From: Pseudomonas sp. FeN3W | GTDB lineage: Bacteria > Pseudomonadota > Gammaproteobacteria > Pseudomonadales > Pseudomonadaceae | DNA: 64,000 nucleotides | Reading direction: 5' to 3' | NCBI GenBank assembly: GCA_030263805.2 | Contig: CP136011.1 | Span: 248,001 to 312,000 of the forward strand | Shown: positions 26,220 to 35,359 of the stretch, piece by piece | Position numbering within the stretch: position 1 is the stretch's first letter | Layout: the number at the start of each line of letters is the position of its first letter | The notes under the pieces: model-generated | Told to the model about the DNA's origin: nothing | The model's input: only the letters and a program-made list of their open reading frames with translations | Database searches by the model: none | Translations under genes and position numbers: made by a program

Positions 26220-26666
26220 ATGGTAAACAAAAAAATTTATGCGGTGAAAAAAGGCTGGAAACCCGGCTTATATGACCAATGGTATGGTGAAAATGGAGCG
26301 CAAAAACAAGTTGATGGCTATAACGGAGCAAAGCACCGTCGTTTCCACAATGTTATGGATGCGATGGAGTGGATGTCGGGTGTTGATTTAGATCCAATGC
26401 CTGAAGATTTTAATCCAAAAGGTTATGCCATTACGCTTATGATGATTCCGAAGGGTCGTGGTGAAGAATGGGCAGAGTTCGTTGCGGCTGACATCATTGA
26501 TGCTAAGTCGCAGGAAATGGCAGAACAGGAAATGATGGAAAAGTATTGGTCTACCGGACATCAGTCAAAGGGCGTGCCTCTTCTTTCAACCATAAGCCTT
26601 AAGCACGAGAACGAGCGGGAGGCTCGATCATCAAAATTTGATCTTGATGATCCAAGCCCTTTTTAA
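26220..26666 (+). CDS. Stand-alone RNase H1 hybrid-binding domain protein
   Basis: Residues 1-52 (KKIYAVKKGWKPGLYDQW, then GYNGAKHRRFHNVMDAMEWM) match the N-terminal hybrid-binding domain of RNase HI (Caulimovirus viroplasmin family), which grips RNA-DNA hybrids. The 95 residues that follow have no RNase H fold or DEDD site, only an acidic helical segment and a tail. It therefore probably binds R-loops or hybrids without cleaving them. An aggag site lies about 10 bases upstream. Replicon copy control or plasmid R-loop handling is a possible role, as an inference. Confidence 0.75.
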   Translation: MVNKKIYAVKKGWKPGLYDQWYGENGAQKQVDGYNGAKHRRFHNVMDAMEWMSGVDLDPMPEDFNPKGYAITLMMIPKGRGEEWAEFVAADIIDAKSQEMAEQEMMEKYWSTGHQSKGVPLLSTISLKHENEREARSSKFDLDDPSPF

Positions 26667-26679
26667 CCTGATCTACCCG

Positions 26680-27558
26680 TTAAGCGGTCTCAGGCACTTG
26701 CATAAGAGACTGCTCGAAACTGGTTAGACAGGCCTCCTGCAAAGGTAAAATTGAATCCCAGAATTTGTAGAAATCAATTTTTGGCCTGCCGCCAAGCACT
26801 GGCCCACCTTCAGACATATAAAAGTTGCCACTTCCAAGCAACCATATAAGCTTGTCAACATGATAAGCAGTTTTTCCAATCGCTTTAGCAATAGCCCTTA
26901 TCTCTGCTTGAAATTCATGCTCACTGGCATTGTTGGCGCAAAGACCTACATACTTTAGAATATCTTTAACATGCACATCAGGCTTGCCGTAATCTAGGAA
27001 ACCCTTTTCTTTCAGAAAGTCACAGGCCAGGGCATACTGAACACCATCTACATGATGCGCAATCCAAAGTGGCAAAGCATCTTGGGATCTAATATCTGAA
27101 TAAAGACGATTCGCGCATATGTAAAAGTCTTGCCCACTTTCGAATTTTGAAAAAAATCTGGCAGCCGTGAACATCGTGCGGCAATACTTAGGCCACACCC
27201 CTCTTGGCTCACGATTTACTCGACCACTGGGTTTTAGAACCGCTAACACTTGCTCAAATATTTCATCTGAAGATCTGTAGTGTTCAACGACCCACGAAGG
27301 ATCAAAATCATTGGTGATCCTGGCGAGCTGCCCAATACCACCAATAGCTCTCCCTATCTGGTTTGGCTTTCCCTGTACATTCTGGGCGGAGATGAGCAAT
27401 CCTTCATAGAGCTTGTTTAGCGTCACATGTGACTGACTCGCATCTTCCAGATCAAGGTGCTTAGCCATTATTTCCATAGCCCTTGCTTCAGGTAACTGCT
27501 TAATGAGATATTCAAAGCTTACGCTGTAGAATTGCTTGCGAAGACGCTTCTTGTCCAT
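26680..27558 (-). CDS. Helix-hairpin-helix protein, possible DNA glycosylase relative
   Basis: A 292-residue protein. The segment around 175-215 (LACDFLKEKGFLDYGKPDVHVKDILKYVGL) resembles the part of HhH-GPD glycosylases that follows the hairpin, with KPDVHV as the typical Pro-Asp turn. The later HVDKLIWLLGSGNFY also fits that fold. No 4Fe-4S cysteine cluster is apparent and the catalytic Lys is not obvious. It has a very strong ribosome site (ggagggg) and diverges from the uracil-DNA glycosylase gene, which makes a base-repair link plausible but unproven. Confidence 0.5.
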   Translation of the reverse strand: MDKKRLRKQFYSVSFEYLIKQLPEARAMEIMAKHLDLEDASQSHVTLNKLYEGLLISAQNVQGKPNQIGRAIGGIGQLARITNDFDPSWVVEHYRSSDEIFEQVLAVLKPSGRVNREPRGVWPKYCRTMFTAARFFSKFESGQDFYICANRLYSDIRSQDALPLWIAHHVDGVQYALACDFLKEKGFLDYGKPDVHVKDILKYVGLCANNASEHEFQAEIRAIAKAIGKTAYHVDKLIWLLGSGNFYMSEGGPVLGGRPKIDFYKFWDSILPLQEACLTSFEQSLMQVPETA

Positions 27559-27718
27559 GGCCCCCTCCTATTTGGTGGATGCCATCATAATGCCGCCCTT
27601 CGTTATTTGTACATCCTCTTAACAGGAATGTACTTGCCAATCTGAAAGGCGACGGTGTGACCTTTATGTCTAGATGCTGTTCGACAAGCAATTCATAGGC
27701 CATCATTACGAGAGAACA

Positions 27719-28447
27719 ATGAGCAACAGTGAAGATAACTTCCAGATACATAGGTCATGGCTTGACCATCTCAAAGACGATTTCGATTCTCAATACATGA
27801 AAAGTCTTATGAGATTTTTGCGGGAAGAGCAGCAAGCCGGTAAAGACATTTACCCACCAAAGTCACTGGTATTCAGCGCTCTCAATTCAACCCCATTAGC
27901 CAACGTGAACGTCGTCATACTTGGTCAAGACCCTTATCATGGGCCTGGCCAGGCGCATGGGCTTTCGTTTTCCGTGCCTAAAGGGGTCGCGATACCCCCT
28001 TCTCTTCTTAACATCTTCAAAGAACTTAAGCGTGACTATGGATTTGAAATTCCAAAGCATGGCTGCCTTGATCATTGGGCTAAGCAAGGGGTTCTGTTGC
28101 TCAATACATCGCTTACTGTTGAAAAGGGAAATGCTGGCTCACATTCAAAGAAGGGCTGGCAGATACTGACAGACAGGATCATTACCCTGACAAGTGAAAA
28201 CAATTCTGGCGTTGTGTATATGCTGTGGGGCGCTCACGCGCAGGCAAAAGCCAGGCTAATCGATCAGAGCAGGCATTTAATCTTGTCCTCTGCGCACCCC
28301 TCCCCGCTATCAGCGTATAGGGGCTTTCTTGGGAATGGCCATTTCAGGAAGTGCAATGAATTCCTAGCGAGCCAGGGAAAGGAACCCATAAGATGGTCAA
28401 CGCCAAGTCCGGTACTGGCTGAATCTCCTGGGCTCGGTTGCTTTTAG
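27719..28447 (+). CDS. ung: Uracil-DNA glycosylase, family 1
   Basis: From the ATG at 27719 the protein has 242 residues, normal for Ung. The water-activating loop GQDPYHG is at 69-75 with Asp71, and the DNA-intercalating loop HPSPLSAYRGFLG lies near 195-207 with the catalytic His. Ung removes uracil from DNA and starts base-excision repair. The frame is open back to 27674, but that part lacks family sequence. Carriage on an accessory replicon next to an HhH protein suggests self-provided repair. All motifs are intact. Confidence 0.95.
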   Translation: MSNSEDNFQIHRSWLDHLKDDFDSQYMKSLMRFLREEQQAGKDIYPPKSLVFSALNSTPLANVNVVILGQDPYHGPGQAHGLSFSVPKGVAIPPSLLNIFKELKRDYGFEIPKHGCLDHWAKQGVLLLNTSLTVEKGNAGSHSKKGWQILTDRIITLTSENNSGVVYMLWGAHAQAKARLIDQSRHLILSSAHPSPLSAYRGFLGNGHFRKCNEFLASQGKEPIRWSTPSPVLAESPGLGCF

Positions 28448-28455
28448 GGTGGACA

Positions 28456-28478
28456 GCACCCTGCATTGCACAGGGTGC
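28456..28478. terminator. Hairpin between ung and the receptor gene
   Basis: An 8-bp stem GCACCCTG/CAGGGTGC with a 7-base loop lies between two convergent genes. A short T run follows on the plus strand (catttac), so termination strength is uncertain. Confidence 0.6.
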
Positions 28479-28486
28479 CATTTACA

Positions 28487-30448
28487 TCAGAATGCGAGTG
28501 ATGCCTCAACCCAATACGCACGAGGGCTCTGGGCCTCTGGGCGGAAATTGGCTTGATCACCCAAGATGTTCACTCCCGAGCCACGCAAACAAGCCCCAGG
28601 GAAGTTGAGATCTGCAAAGCAGCGCTGCACATACAGATCGAGGCTTTCCTGCCTGTCCAGATCCCAGCCCGATACCCAGTTGTATTCTGAGACGCGCGAA
28701 TACATACCGCCGACTTTCCAGTTGCTATCGATCTTGTAATCACTAAGCAACGTGAAAGTCGACGAAGGAGTGTTCACCGCAATGTTTCTTGCCTGATCGC
28801 CTTCAAGGTTGCTATCAGCGTCAGCGTACGAAGCGCTTGCGACGATCATCCATTGGTTTGAAGGCCTCCAGTCGACACTCATTTCGACACCTTTGACCGT
28901 GCTTGGGTCATCCACACTAATGGTGCTCAGGATGTAGGCACCCGTTGGGCTCAAGACACCTGGATTTGGAGCCATTGCCGAGTAAACGATTGAACGGTAT
29001 TTGTCGACAAAAAAACGCAGCTCTGAAGAAAGACGATTGTCTTCACTCTTGAACAGCCAGGATGCCGAATACTGATCGACACGCTCCGGATCCAGTTCAT
29101 TAACGCTGTAGAAGTCGTAAGCCTTCAGACCTCCTGCATCGATGAGCGTTGCGCTACGCGCAGCCTCCTGCTCATACAGGATTGGCAGGCGTGTTCCTGT
29201 GTTGTAGGAAAATCTGAGATTGTGCTGGTTATTGAGTTCATGTAGCAGTGTTGCGAGGTAGGCGTTTGCTTTTTTTGACGTGATGGTTGACTTTTCTGTC
29301 ATGAAGCCAAGCGTCAACACGGTATCTTCGAGAAATCTCCAAGAATGATTTCCGAAGGCCGAAGAGTTCTCGATCTTGTAATCGTCTTCGATAAAAAGAG
29401 AGTCACCCTCTACGCGATCAAGCCCGTACTTTACGCTAAAAGACGATGAGTGCTCAGCATTCCATGCTTTGACGAATTTTCCCTCTGCGGCACTTGAATC
29501 AAAAGAATAACCCTGCGTCCAAAGCACTCGGCCAAAACCTGGCTGCGGCCCACTCAGGTAATATGACTCGCGATCCATTACGGTATGGTTCAGGTTCAGA
29601 GAGAAGTCAGTGCCATCACTGAAAATGTGATGCCATGACGAGTTGAGGAACCAGGAGCGATCTTCCGCGTCATGGGTGTCCGTATCAAAATTCGAGAATG
29701 CCCAAAAATCGATATCGGATTCACCATAGCCTGCTGTTACGCTCAGCTCATCCTGATCGGTCAAAGCGGTGTCCATGCGAAGAAAGACTTGCTCGGTATT
29801 TCGAGTATCCTCGCGGTTGATCAGGCCATCATCTTTTCTCTGGTTGTAGGAGACGGTATAGGCCACATTTCCCAGCTGCGAGCCATGCTGGACAAAATTA
29901 TCCTGAATGCCCTGCTGGCCGCGACGGACTTTAAATGACGTGCCTTCACGCTCCATCGCCCGTGCAGTGAAAATTCGGATGGTATTGACCATGGAATTCG
30001 AGCCGGTTTCAGCATGCGACGGCGCACGATAAACTTCGATACGCTCGATATCTTCGATGGTTCCAGGTATGTTGAAAGAGATCATTCCACCGATGGTGGG
30101 CGTAAAAACAGACCTGCCATCAACAATGATGTTGGTACGGCGCATGTACTCTTCAGCACTGCCATGAGACCCAACGGAAAGCGAATGACCAAATCGGTTA
30201 CCAACGACAACCCCAGGCACAATGCGAAGCAACTCACCGATATTCCTTGCGCCAGATGCTTCGATCATGCGGCGATCAATAACGGTCAGCGCAATCGGGC
30301 TAGAATGAGGATCATTCGGAAGCACTGAGTCAGAAAGTCCAACGGCAATATCATCAAGCTCATCATTTTGCTGCGCATAAGACGTCAATGAAATGCCTAG
30401 TAGCGCTGCAAGAGTCAACAACTTGACTCGACGCTCTGAAAAGTACAT
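28487..30448 (-). CDS. TonB-dependent outer membrane receptor
   Basis: A 653-residue protein with a cleavable signal (ending TSYAQ near 26), a plug domain (IALTVIDRRMIEASGARNIGEL..., then VDGRSVFTP and IERIEVYRAP, about 45-160) and a C-terminal beta barrel ending in Phe, as needed for BAM insertion. These receptors import iron complexes, cobalamin or sugars with energy from TonB-ExbBD; the ligand cannot be told. It lies in the same orientation as a substrate-binding protein and hybrid histidine kinase, but a broken gene and a transposon now separate them. Good ribosome site (ggggaag). Confidence 0.9.
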   Translation of the reverse strand: MYFSERRVKLLTLAALLGISLTSYAQQNDELDDIAVGLSDSVLPNDPHSSPIALTVIDRRMIEASGARNIGELLRIVPGVVVGNRFGHSLSVGSHGSAEEYMRRTNIIVDGRSVFTPTIGGMISFNIPGTIEDIERIEVYRAPSHAETGSNSMVNTIRIFTARAMEREGTSFKVRRGQQGIQDNFVQHGSQLGNVAYTVSYNQRKDDGLINREDTRNTEQVFLRMDTALTDQDELSVTAGYGESDIDFWAFSNFDTDTHDAEDRSWFLNSSWHHIFSDGTDFSLNLNHTVMDRESYYLSGPQPGFGRVLWTQGYSFDSSAAEGKFVKAWNAEHSSSFSVKYGLDRVEGDSLFIEDDYKIENSSAFGNHSWRFLEDTVLTLGFMTEKSTITSKKANAYLATLLHELNNQHNLRFSYNTGTRLPILYEQEAARSATLIDAGGLKAYDFYSVNELDPERVDQYSASWLFKSEDNRLSSELRFFVDKYRSIVYSAMAPNPGVLSPTGAYILSTISVDDPSTVKGVEMSVDWRPSNQWMIVASASYADADSNLEGDQARNIAVNTPSSTFTLLSDYKIDSNWKVGGMYSRVSEYNWVSGWDLDRQESLDLYVQRCFADLNFPGACLRGSGVNILGDQANFRPEAQSPRAYWVEASLAF

Positions 30449-30572
30449 CTTAATCTTCCCCGTGTATCTTTTTTGGTAGAGTGGCGACGAAAAAATAGCG
30501 CCTTAGGTTTGGCAGGGCGCAATGATGCAAAAATGTTTTTTCTCATGCAAGGTCGTTTCGTCAGGGAGTCAT

Positions 30573-31016
30573 ATGAGTATTTTACTAATTGCGCTTTCTA
30601 CTCTTTCGCTCCTGGCATGGATAATTGGCCACAACGGCGTAAGCATTGTCATCGCCCTGTTCACCTTCATATTATTTGTGATTTCGGTCGAAGGCATCTT
30701 GCCAAGCTTACTTTACTCAAAATCAAGAGTTAAGGCGGCAGCCTTGCCAGACTCTTATGGTTACAATAATGTCCTAATAGTTCATGGGATTGATACTATT
30801 TAAACTGAGGCTGGCAGCGGTGAGCTTTCTTTTTATTCATACGCGAGATTGATAAAGGCCAGGGACATATACAATGAATGCATTCGCCTGAATTTGAATT
30901 GTCAAGTTTTAATAACGGGTGGAGTGGTTGCGCGTGACCACCCAAATGAAAGCGTTTTGATCAAGATTTTAGCGCCGCATACTACGTTTCATGCGCAGCA
31001 TGATGCGCTAGTCTAG
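30573..31016 (+). pseudogene. DUF218 (YdcF/ElyC-like) gene, stopped by TAA and cut by an IS element
   Basis: An ATG at 30573 with the ribosome site agggag opens a frame with two membrane helices and then the start of a DUF218 domain (NNVLIVHGID). TAA at 30801-30803 ends it, but the same frame continues TEAGSGELSFYSYARL...CQVLITGG, which is the following part of the domain. Near 30972 the sequence passes into an IS605-type element; the host frame can be rejoined beyond it at about 32830 and ends at 32874. Two independent lesions show a dead gene. ElyC-type proteins act in envelope assembly. Confidence 0.7.
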
Positions 31017-31019
31017 GCG

Positions 31020-31445
31020 CTATCCGAGCTTGCGAGGATCATCTTGGTTTTCGATGTACTTCAGCAAGGTTTCGATATTGGCTCTGCCGCCGACACTGAT
31101 GAGTGCATACGCATGGTTCCAGAAATAGGGCTTCCAGTAATAGGGCGCCAGCTCTTCCGCAAACTCCTGCCGCATTTTGCGTGCCGTCACCGATTTCAGG
31201 TTCTTCACCAGGTCTGACAATTTGGTGGTCGGCGCCGTTTCGAACAGCAGGTGTACGTGGTCACCTTCACCACCAAATTCCACCAGGCGACCATCCCATT
31301 TGACCAGCAGGTCGCCAAATAACTCCTCCATGCGCATTAGCATGGCTGAGTTCAGGCACTTGTGCCGATACTTCATTACCAACACCAAATGGTAATAGAG
31401 CCTGTAAGCACTGTGATTGACGGTTTTAAGGCTTGAAATCTCCAC
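31020..31445 (-). CDS. tnpA: TnpA, Y1 transposase of the IS605-type element
   Basis: The HUH motif is in GDHVHLLF and the Tyr nucleophile in LLKYIENQ. No ATG lies near the expected N-terminus; I choose the GTG at 31445 (141 residues) because it fits the family and does not run into tnpB. A GTG at 31454 or the ATG at 31490 are alternatives; the latter would overlap tnpB. It resembles the transposase at 777 (KYRHKC, EFGGE.DHVHLL) more than that at 19445. Confidence 0.85.
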   Translation of the reverse strand: MEISSLKTVNHSAYRLYYHLVLVMKYRHKCLNSAMLMRMEELFGDLLVKWDGRLVEFGGEGDHVHLLFETAPTTKLSDLVKNLKSVTARKMRQEFAEELAPYYWKPYFWNHAYALISVGGRANIETLLKYIENQDDPRKLG

Positions 31446-31467
31446 GCACTCCACCCATAATTCAACT

Positions 31468-32805
31468 ATGGCAAAGGCAATTATACGCACGGATAAGTGG
31501 CCGCTTCAAGCCACCGCCGAACAGCAGAGATTGGCTCAGCTCACGGTCAATGAGTACCGTGCTTATTGCCGCGCCCTGTGCATTGTCATCCTCAACAACT
31601 GGCCCAAGTTGGCCAATGAGCCTGCGTTCATGCCTGCCGTTGAGCGGCTGATGCATCCGACCACGAAAAACCCTCAGCCCAAGCATCAGTATTTCAATAA
31701 TCGCTTTTACAAATTCCCATCTTATCTGCGTCGTGCTGCCATTAATTTTGCGTATGGCCAAGTCTCGTCGTACATGAGCCGCTATAGCGATTGGCTCGAT
31801 GGTAAGCGTAAGCATGCGCACGCCAAGCCGCCTGTATTCAACCCCGTTTCTGGCTGTTATCCAGCGTTGTACCGAGGTCAGCTGTACAAGCTCGACGACA
31901 CGTTCAAAACTGCCTCACTCAAGCTGTGGGATGGTAAGCAATGGCTGTGGCACCAGATCCCTATTAAAGCAACGCGTCAGCGCCATACCCAGGGTGAATT
32001 AAAATCCCCTTCGCTGATCATCGGGAAATCGATTCATCTCTCGGTGCCGGTGTCGTTGACACCGGCACGTCTGACCAACCGTCAACGGGTATTGGCGGTG
32101 GATATCGGCATCAACACCCTGGCAACGGCCAGCGTGGTGACTTCATCCGGCACTGTGACTGCGCGTGGATTTTTCCACCCCGCAGCCGACATAGACCGGC
32201 GTAACCAACGGGCGAATACCATTCGCCAAAAAGCGCGTAAAACCGCTGTACTGAGCAAGGGATTCTGCAAAGGCCATTACCGTAAGGCCCGGCACATTAA
32301 CGAGCAGATCGCGCAACTGACTTCCCGTCAGCTGGTCGACTTTGCCCGTGAACACCAGGCTGACACGATAGTGCTGGAGCACTTGAAAGGCTGGCGCCCG
32401 CAAGGCGGGCGCAAGCGTTCAGCGCTGAAGCAAAAGTTCCATCAATGGCTGCACCGCAGGCTCGCCAACCTGATTGAGATGAAGTTTGTCGAGATGGGCG
32501 GGAAAGTGGTGTACATGTATGCCAGAGGAACGTCTTCCTGGGCCTATGACGGATCTGGAAAACTCAAGCGCGATCCTAAACAGTACGAACTGGCAACCTT
32601 CAGCACAGGCAAGAAATACAACTGTGACTTGAATGCCAGCTACAATATTGCGGCCCGATACTGGGCCATGGTGTTAAAACTGACTCACCGAAAGGATGAG
32701 CAGGCTGCGAAAGGCCAAAGTTCCTACGCAGCACCGAGAATACCGGTGACGCTCTCGACCCTTTGGGGAACGAAGAGCAGATACCCCTTATCATGCGCAG
32801 CATGA
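31468..32805 (+). CDS. tnpB: TnpB-family protein lacking the zinc-ribbon cysteines
   Basis: A 445-residue protein from the ATG at 31468. RuvC residues are visible as LAVDIGINTLATA (Asp), IVLEHLKGW (Glu) and YNCDLNASYNIAARY (Asp). The usual YTSxxCxxCG ... CxxCG ribbon between the second and third motifs is replaced by RGTSSWAYDGSGKLKRD, with a single Cys. This marks a distinct TnpB lineage in which the RuvC triad is kept but the ribbon is degenerate. The stop codon falls inside the right-end hairpin, so guide-RNA and coding sequence probably overlap. Confidence 0.8.
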   Translation: MAKAIIRTDKWPLQATAEQQRLAQLTVNEYRAYCRALCIVILNNWPKLANEPAFMPAVERLMHPTTKNPQPKHQYFNNRFYKFPSYLRRAAINFAYGQVSSYMSRYSDWLDGKRKHAHAKPPVFNPVSGCYPALYRGQLYKLDDTFKTASLKLWDGKQWLWHQIPIKATRQRHTQGELKSPSLIIGKSIHLSVPVSLTPARLTNRQRVLAVDIGINTLATASVVTSSGTVTARGFFHPAADIDRRNQRANTIRQKARKTAVLSKGFCKGHYRKARHINEQIAQLTSRQLVDFAREHQADTIVLEHLKGWRPQGGRKRSALKQKFHQWLHRRLANLIEMKFVEMGGKVVYMYARGTSSWAYDGSGKLKRDPKQYELATFSTGKKYNCDLNASYNIAARYWAMVLKLTHRKDEQAAKGQSSYAAPRIPVTLSTLWGTKSRYPLSCAA

Positions 32806-32884
32806 TGAGTGGGAGTATTCATAGGACTAGCGCGTTATAGATATTTAAGCCTCATGGGGTTCAATAATAAATGAGATCCTTGCC

Positions 32885-35359
32885 TTATAATCTCCCAGGG
32901 AAAATTGCATCGCGAAGAGAATCAACCAGAATACTTGTAGCTTCCATTTTCATAATCATTTGAACATTTAATAGGTTAAGCTTTTGCATCTTTTCCTTGT
33001 CCAACTGAGCTGCTGTAAAAGCGAAGATTGGTTTTGTGGAATTTACAGAGTACTCACGTATTCTTTGGCTGACTTCGATTCCATTTATAATGGGCATCAT
33101 GATATCAACGCAAATTGCGTCATATTCATTAATTATAGCAGACTGAATACCAGACTCTGGGCCAAGAGCAATATCCACCACCGCACCATGAGATTCTAAA
33201 AATTCACGGGTAAATTCCAGATTGCTGAGATTGTCGTCAATTAAAAGAACACTGCATCCATGAAGCTTATTTTCCTCGCTATTAAGAGTTTTACGCGTAC
33301 TTGTCTGCACAGGGATTGAGCTTAACGATAAAGCCTTGTGGCATGACATTATTAAATTATCCATTGCAACGCTGTTATCTAGTACAATATCAGCACCAAG
33401 CAGCATGATATTGTCCTTACCAAAATTTACCCGTTCAAAAGATTCCAGGTCAATAATTAGCATTGAGCTGAAAGACTTCAAATCATTAATTTGAACATTA
33501 TTTAAGTTGTTAGAAAGCATATTCTGAAGAATTAGAACAGATGGTCTTTTTTGTTTATTCGCCTCGGTCATGAGAGAAACAATATCAGAAAAATTATTTG
33601 CCACAGCGCATTCGGCATTAAAATTTTCAAGCCTAGTGCGAATGCCATCGGCCCATGATTGGCGCGTATCGTACAATACGAACATGGCATTCATGGATGC
33701 AACAAGCGGTATGCAATTTGACTGAATAGCGCTAAGTGCATGAACTGGGCGTTCTACCGGAACCGTTATTGTGAATTCGGCACCGGATCCGTCAGATGTT
33801 AAATATCTATTACCATTTAATGACTTTATGTAATTATCAACAATGGCAAGGCCAATGCCATAACCGCCCTGAAGCCTCGTCGTAGCATCACCCACTTGCG
33901 TGTAGTATTCAAAAATTCGTTCTTGATCAGACTCTGGGATCCCAATCCCTGTATCGCTGACCACCAATTTCACCTGAAACTTGCTAGGGGTTTGATAATC
34001 GCAAGCTTCGATGTAAACGGTAATTCCACCTTTATCAGTATATTTAATGGCATTACCTACCAGATTATTAACAATATGCTGAAATCCAGACGCACAACTA
34101 ACAATCATGTTTGGTAGGTGAATTCCAATTATTAAATCAATATACAAGCCTTTGCTTTGAGCAGAGGCTGAGTGAGAGCTAACAATGGTTTCAATTAGCT
34201 TATAGACGTCAAACGTTTGTGTTTTAGGAACAAATGACTGCATGCCATTTCTGGTAAAATCCAAAACATTCTCGATTTGACTCTTTGCATTTTCAAGATG
34301 ATTCAGTACGGTATTAATATAGCTTTTGATTGACTGATTTGAGGAAATATCTTGATGCCGTGACATGTTTGTGAGCGCCATTATTGAGGAGAATAACGGC
34401 TGATTGAGCTCGTGGCTCAAAATGCTAATAAAATTAGATTTGCTCTCCGCTGACTGATTAGCCTTGTCCAGGGCTATTGTTAAATCCCTGGTTCTTTCGT
34501 TGATGATTTCTTCCTGTCGTTGTAGGAGAAGTTTGAGCTCGTCACTGCGCTGTACAATCGTGTTGTTGAAATTCTTTGAATATGAAATAAGCTCAGAAAT
34601 TTCTCGCTGCTCGCTAAATGGCAAATCAACCTGTTCTTCAAAGTCACTGCTTTCAATCTCCTTCATGGCGCGAAGAATGCCGTAGATTGGGTCTGAAACT
34701 TCTTTTTGTACCCTTGAGCTAAGCGCCAATGCAAAAAATATTATCAAAAGAAGGCAAATACCAGCGACAGCAAAAACCAAAACCTGCACATCAAGGCGAT
34801 CAGAGAAATCGAGCACAAGGTGCACAGATCCGATGTTCGTGATATCAACAGTGCTGAAGTCACTGGCGTTGTAAATTGAAGGGCTTATCGATCCCGTGTA
34901 CTCTGGGTAAGCCAGACCTCTTAAATATGGTACATCGTACTCTTTTGATGCATTCCCTTTTCCGTAACTAAAAGGGTCAGGCTTAAAAACAAGTTCTTCT
35001 CCCACAACTCCAGACGGAAGCCTAACCTCAATATATTTGAGGTTCTTGTCTTTCATAGCGATATTTATGATTGCCTGAACCGCCTCATAATCACCGGTTA
35101 AAAGCGGCGCCAATAACTTTTCTGAAATACCGTCTTTAATTCTTTCTGAAGTGGCAATAAATTCCTCATTTATAGCGTATTGAACACTTGCAGCTCTAGT
35201 TGTAAGAAAAAGAATAGCAAAAATCCATGCAACGCCAAGCATGCCTGTTTTGAAGAGAGATCTAAGAGGAAAACGCCTAACCATCCAGGACGCAATTAGA
35301 TTCCATGGCAACCACTTGTAGTTTTTAATAATTTTCTTCACTTGATTCTGACCTGACAT
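32885..35359 (-). CDS. Hybrid sensor histidine kinase with a C-terminal receiver
   Basis: The ATG at 35359, after ggga, gives 824 residues; an upstream TTG at 35380 is possible. Two membrane helices (about residues 38-55 and 190-215) enclose a 135-residue sensor domain. Then come a HAMP-like segment, a coiled coil, the H-box SHELNQPL with His near 316, the N-box NNLVGNAIKYTD, the G boxes DTGIGIPE and GGYGIGLAIV, a degenerate receiver-like stretch, and a full receiver (LLIDDN, VDIMMP, FTA, K). It overlaps the substrate-binding gene by 35 bases. No output DNA-binding domain is encoded nearby. Confidence 0.9.
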   Translation of the reverse strand: MSGQNQVKKIIKNYKWLPWNLIASWMVRRFPLRSLFKTGMLGVAWIFAILFLTTRAASVQYAINEEFIATSERIKDGISEKLLAPLLTGDYEAVQAIINIAMKDKNLKYIEVRLPSGVVGEELVFKPDPFSYGKGNASKEYDVPYLRGLAYPEYTGSISPSIYNASDFSTVDITNIGSVHLVLDFSDRLDVQVLVFAVAGICLLLIIFFALALSSRVQKEVSDPIYGILRAMKEIESSDFEEQVDLPFSEQREISELISYSKNFNNTIVQRSDELKLLLQRQEEIINERTRDLTIALDKANQSAESKSNFISILSHELNQPLFSSIMALTNMSRHQDISSNQSIKSYINTVLNHLENAKSQIENVLDFTRNGMQSFVPKTQTFDVYKLIETIVSSHSASAQSKGLYIDLIIGIHLPNMIVSCASGFQHIVNNLVGNAIKYTDKGGITVYIEACDYQTPSKFQVKLVVSDTGIGIPESDQERIFEYYTQVGDATTRLQGGYGIGLAIVDNYIKSLNGNRYLTSDGSGAEFTITVPVERPVHALSAIQSNCIPLVASMNAMFVLYDTRQSWADGIRTRLENFNAECAVANNFSDIVSLMTEANKQKRPSVLILQNMLSNNLNNVQINDLKSFSSMLIIDLESFERVNFGKDNIMLLGADIVLDNSVAMDNLIMSCHKALSLSSIPVQTSTRKTLNSEENKLHGCSVLLIDDNLSNLEFTREFLESHGAVVDIALGPESGIQSAIINEYDAICVDIMMPIINGIEVSQRIREYSVNSTKPIFAFTAAQLDKEKMQKLNLLNVQMIMKMEATSILVDSLRDAIFPGRL

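Larger units (their letters stand above)
30972..32829 (+). mobile_element. IS200/IS605 family element, about 1858 bp
   Basis: Divergent tnpA and tnpB genes are enclosed by two copies of the same 15-base hairpin TCATGC-GCA-GCATGA (30989-31003 and 32791-32805). The host sequence AGCGC occurs at both junctions (30971-30975 and 32829-32833), so each boundary is uncertain by about four bases. The element lies inside the DUF218 pseudogene. The tnpB stop codon lies within the right hairpin. Confidence 0.75.
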
